Assembly: GCF_019112545.1 (NCBI RefSeq)
Contig: NW_025064901.1
Coordinates: 781,691 to 845,690 of the forward strand
Source of the DNA: Guyanagaster necrorhizus
Taxonomy: Eukaryota; Basidiomycota; Agaricomycetes; Agaricales; Physalacriaceae
Length of the DNA: 64,000 bases
Direction of reading: 5' to 3'
Shown here: in pieces, positions 61,368 to 64,000 of the stretch
Numbering within the stretch: the first letter of the stretch is position 1
Layout of the letters: each line of letters begins with the position of its first letter
Notes under the pieces: generated by a model
The model's input: the letters and a program-made list of their open reading frames with translations, nothing else
Database searches by the model: none
What the model was told of the DNA's origin: nothing
Position numbers and translations under genes: made by a program

Positions 61368-61647
61368 GATTGTTTGGTTGTCATCTGATATGTGCTTCTC
61401 TATGTTTTTTTCTGAGCTCTAAAGAATTCTCTTCTAACAAGGACAATTTCTATGGGTTCTTTAGGCTCATACATGTCTTAGAGCTTTTCAGACTTCTCCT
61501 GAAGTTTTAGAGCCAGTGATATACATCAGTGGACCATTTGAAATCTATAATCTTATTGTCAAAAGAGCCTTTCTGTTGCTTTTCTTCCAATCTACCATGA
61601 GTGCTGCTTCTTTCAGGGCCAGAGAGCTTCCATTGGCATAATCAATC
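61368..61647 (-). pseudogene. Copia gag relic L (minus strand)
   Basis: The minus strand from 61647 encodes DYANGSSLALKEAALMVDW, KSNRKALLTIRL, ISNGPLMYITGSKTSGEV and, in another frame, PIEIVLLRREFFRAQ followed by EKHIS. This is the order of the UBN2-like gag of fungal Copia elements. It is CpG-poor with several stops. M's LTR cuts it on the right and K's LTR on the left, so only about 90 codons remain. Confidence 0.75.
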
Positions 61648-61856
61648 TGTTGTAAGTAGAGAGCAGAGTAATGTAACAGAGAACTAGAATTAGCCTCTCG
61701 AGAGAGAAACATTCTACTTAAATACATTTCGTATTACTTCGAGATCTTTCTACGAGATACTAAATAAGTCCAGATCACGATCCAAGTCAGCTGCCACTGA
61801 CTGGCATTGTATCTTCGAGTACGTTCTCGTACTCGCTCGGGATTGCTATCCCAACA
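61648..61856 (-). repeat. 3' LTR of Copia element M
   Basis: The minus strand starts TGTTGGGATAGC at 61856 and ends CTTACAACA at 61648 (209 bp, TG...CA termini). It contains several CpG-bearing TCTCGTA/ACGAGA-type words, and AATGTATTTAAGTAG near 61715 may be a TATA region. Assigned as an LTR from its position after pol and the purine tract; the 5' partner is off the window. Confidence 0.82.
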
Positions 61857-61863
61857 CTCCCCC

Positions 61864-64000
61864 TCAATTCCGAGTTCCTAGAATACCTGCAGATAGATAC
61901 TCATGTAATGGTCTTGGTAGGCCTTTAGTGAATATATCCACTAAGTTCTCTTCTGATGCGCAGTGCTGAACTTTGACTTCATTTGAAGCCATGCGCTCAC
62001 GAACGAAGTGGTGCCGTATGTCTATATGCTTCGATCGAGCATGGAATATAGGGTTCTCAGTGAATTTGATTGCTGATTGATTGTCGACGAAAATAGTCAT
62101 CGCTTCGTAAGGTAGCAATCCTAATTTGGTTAAGAGTGCTCGTAGCCAAATTACTTCCCGGGTTGTGTGTGCAAGGGCCATATATTCTGCTTCCATAGTG
62201 GATAAGGCTACGGTGGGCTGTTTCTTTGAACTCCAAGTAACAGCTTCCCCTGCATAGGTACAGACATAACCAGATGTTGATCTTCTATCTGTTCTGTCTT
62301 CTCCCCAGTCTGAGTCTGAATAAGGTATCAGCTCATCCATAGTCCCTCCATATGTGATTCTGAAGTCTAGAGTTCCCTTCAGATAGTGGAAAACTCACTT
62401 CAAGGCTGTGACATGCTCAGCAGCTGGATTCTGCATGTACTTGCTTAATTCGGTGACAGCATGTGCAATGTCGGGCCGGGATCCATTGGCCGCATACATT
62501 AGTGATCCGACACCAGTATGGTAATATTGCCTGGTAGCTGTGTCAACGCCTCATGGGTCTTCTGTCGGAATTTTCTCTAGCCGTACATTCGGGTCCATAG
62601 GCATTTTGACCGGTTTGCAGTCATTCATGCCCATTTGCTCAAGTACTTTGAGAATATATGCCTTCTGGGATAGAGTGATAGTGCTCTTATCCCTATTCCT
62701 GTCTATCTTCATGCCCAATATATATTGAATCTTCCCCATGTCTGTGACATTTAGCTTCTTCTTAAGCTCTTCTTTCATTTTAGACATGGTTTCATCATCT
62801 GGGGCAAGCAGTATCATGTCGTTGACATGTACAGCTACGATTATGGGACCAGAACTCATTTGTCTGATGTACACACATTGATCACTGATCAATCTGATGT
62901 ATCCAAGTCCCAAAAATGTAGCATTTAATTTGTCATTCCAAACTCGGCCAGATTGCTTGAGTCCATACAACATTAATTTGAGGTGTGCCACTTTTCCACT
63001 CCCATCTGAATATTCAGGTGGCTGTGCCATGTAAATGGATTCATTGAGTTTACCATTTAAGTAAGCTCCAACAACGTCCATTCCATGAATGATTAGGTTT
63101 CTTTGAGCGGCAATTGCCATGAGTAGGCGAAATGTGTCCAGCCTGACAACTGGTGCATATGTCTCGAAGAAATCAATGCCGGGTACCTGTGAAAATCCTT
63201 TTGCAACAAGTCTGGCCTTGTACCTGGTGATTTTCCCATCACCATCCCTTTTCAATCTGTAAGTCCACTTGCAATCCACAAGTGATCTGTCCTTGGGTAA
63301 TTCTTCCAGTTGCCATGTGCCTAGGGAAGTCAATAGATTGTATTCTTCATCCATTGCTTTCTTCCAATGATGCCAGTCTGGCCTTGTTTTGGCTTCTTCA
63401 AGGCTTAATGGCTCATCACTGAGGTTATCTGCAGTTTCCCCAATGCATGCATAGTCTATTGCAACATTTACGGCTTCCAAAGATGATTCTTCTGAGGTAC
63501 GCTGTTGTTCCGATGTTTTCACAGCTCGTACACTTGGATTATGAAGTGTCCGGTAACTCAGTTGAGTCTTTGATGCAATCCGGACCGATTTGTCATGTGG
63601 CTCGATCACTTTCCCACGCCATATTGGGAAATTTGATTTGATCGATGACACATCAGGGGCTATTTCCCCTTTTGGTTCAGCATTTCCGGCATCTATGGAG
63701 TCGTCCGAAATGCCATCATTTCCATCCGGAGTCTGCTCGACTTTGCTCCCTGACTCCCCCTCGAGCGACGAAGGGTGGGAGACTATATAGTCAGTGTGTA
63801 TAGGCTCTGTAGTGTTGTTTTCAGGGAATATAACATTTCTTGAGGTCTGAATCTGCCTGGTTTGAGGGTTATAATATCTCCAGGCCCTGGATTCATCTGT
63901 AAGACCTGTGAAAATGAATTCCCTTGACTTTGGGTCCAGTTTTGACCTCTTGTTATCTTGCTGCAACACCCAGCACTTTACTCCGAATTCCTGAAGTGCC
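61864..64000 (-). pseudogene. Copia pol of M: integrase C-terminus, RT (RVT_2), RNase H; two stops
   Basis: Open from the window edge. Integrase C-terminal part: SKLDPKSREFIFTGL and WRYYNPQTRQIQTSRNVIF. A variable acidic linker follows, then RVT_2 (WQLEELPKDRSLVDCKWTYR, YKARLVAKGFSQVPGIDFFE, GAYLNGKL, LYGLKQSGRVWNDKL). The YVDD box is HVND (62829-62818). RNase H: YSDSDWGEDRTDRRSTSGYV and STMEAEYMAL, then KHIDIRHHFVRE. It ends at the stop at 61864. TGA codons near 62552 and 62388 stand where CGA (Arg) is usual. There is no indel. Apart from these and the Asp to Asn change, it looks recently active. Confidence 0.9.

Larger units (their letters stand above)
61648..64000 (-). mobile_element. Copia element M, 3' part, young and CpG-rich
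   Basis: The minus strand holds the 3' half of Copia pol and a 209-bp 3' LTR (61856-61648), preceded by the polypurine tract TTGAGGGGGAG. It is inserted into Copia gag L; the flank is CAATC on the + strand (61643-61647). Unlike everything to the left, it contains normal numbers of CpG and only two stops in about 700 codons. The 5' half is outside the window. Confidence 0.92.

Noticed and set aside
61368..61647. Identical GATTG beside K's right end and beside M's LTR (as CAATC on +)
   Set aside because: The two 5-mers are 270 bp apart at different element ends. Only one side of each duplication is in the window, so this is treated as coincidence.
1..64000. tRNA, rRNA, CRISPR arrays, operons or bacterial signals
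   Set aside because: No cloverleaf, rRNA or regular direct-repeat array was seen. The composition and the short intron point to a fungus.

Overview
This window is almost wholly transposable elements, several layers deep, with no recognisable host gene. It most likely comes from a fungus, probably an agaricomycete with a repeat-swollen genome. The support is chromodomain Ty3/Gypsy (chromovirus) elements, a Ty1/Copia element, a pogo-type DNA transposon, and a 49-nt intron with GTAAGT donor, CTTAAC/CTGAAC branch site and TTTTCAG acceptor inside an element-borne antisense gene. From 1 to about 61,690 CpG is almost absent and coding regions are full of Gln, Arg and Trp codons turned into stops. 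That is the mark of methylcytosine deamination or RIP-like mutation. Genus-level assignment is not possible from the sequence alone.

Layout, left half. A single old Gypsy copy (B1) is the foundation, read on + in pieces at 991-1226, 6580-7161, 24806-26886 and 40265-40551. Into it went a pogo element (1-988, right end ACTG next to TA), Gypsy A (1227-6579, target duplication GACTC), Gypsy C (7162-24805, AATGG/GATGG), Gypsy G (26887-40264, AAAAG) and a minus-strand Gypsy H (3' LTR 40552-41008). C itself received D (+, from 7567) and E (-, up to 18161). A deletion fused their internal parts at 14540/14541. D's gag carries an unclassified 1.4-kb insertion (F1, 9891-11300). G received a second B-family copy, B2 (34491-39709, GGGTA/GAGTA).

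Layout, right half. H (-) runs into a truncated Gypsy I (-, about 44250-46990). Then come 1.8 kb of unassigned sequence, a truncated copy of the F repeat (F2), a gag plus 5' LTR fragment (J, -), and element K (+). K's integrase is split by the best-preserved Gypsy, B3 (51946-59908, CATTG duplication). K's 3' LTR ends at 61367 inside a Copia gag relic (L, -). L is cut by a young, CpG-rich Copia element (M, -, 61648 to the window edge).

How the parts work. Gypsy elements of both families show gag, retropepsin, reverse transcriptase, RNase H, integrase and chromodomain in canonical order. In both families a stretch just downstream of the 5' LTR is complementary to the presumed 5' end of the transcript, about 30 nt after a TATA-like box. 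This is the Tf1-type self-priming arrangement (13 nt in the A/E type, 11 nt in the B type). The B family also carries a spliced antisense gene between pol and the 3' LTR, encoding a Glu/Arg-rich protein with two C-x2-C-x6-C motifs. It is preserved, including its 49-nt intron, in both B2 and B3.
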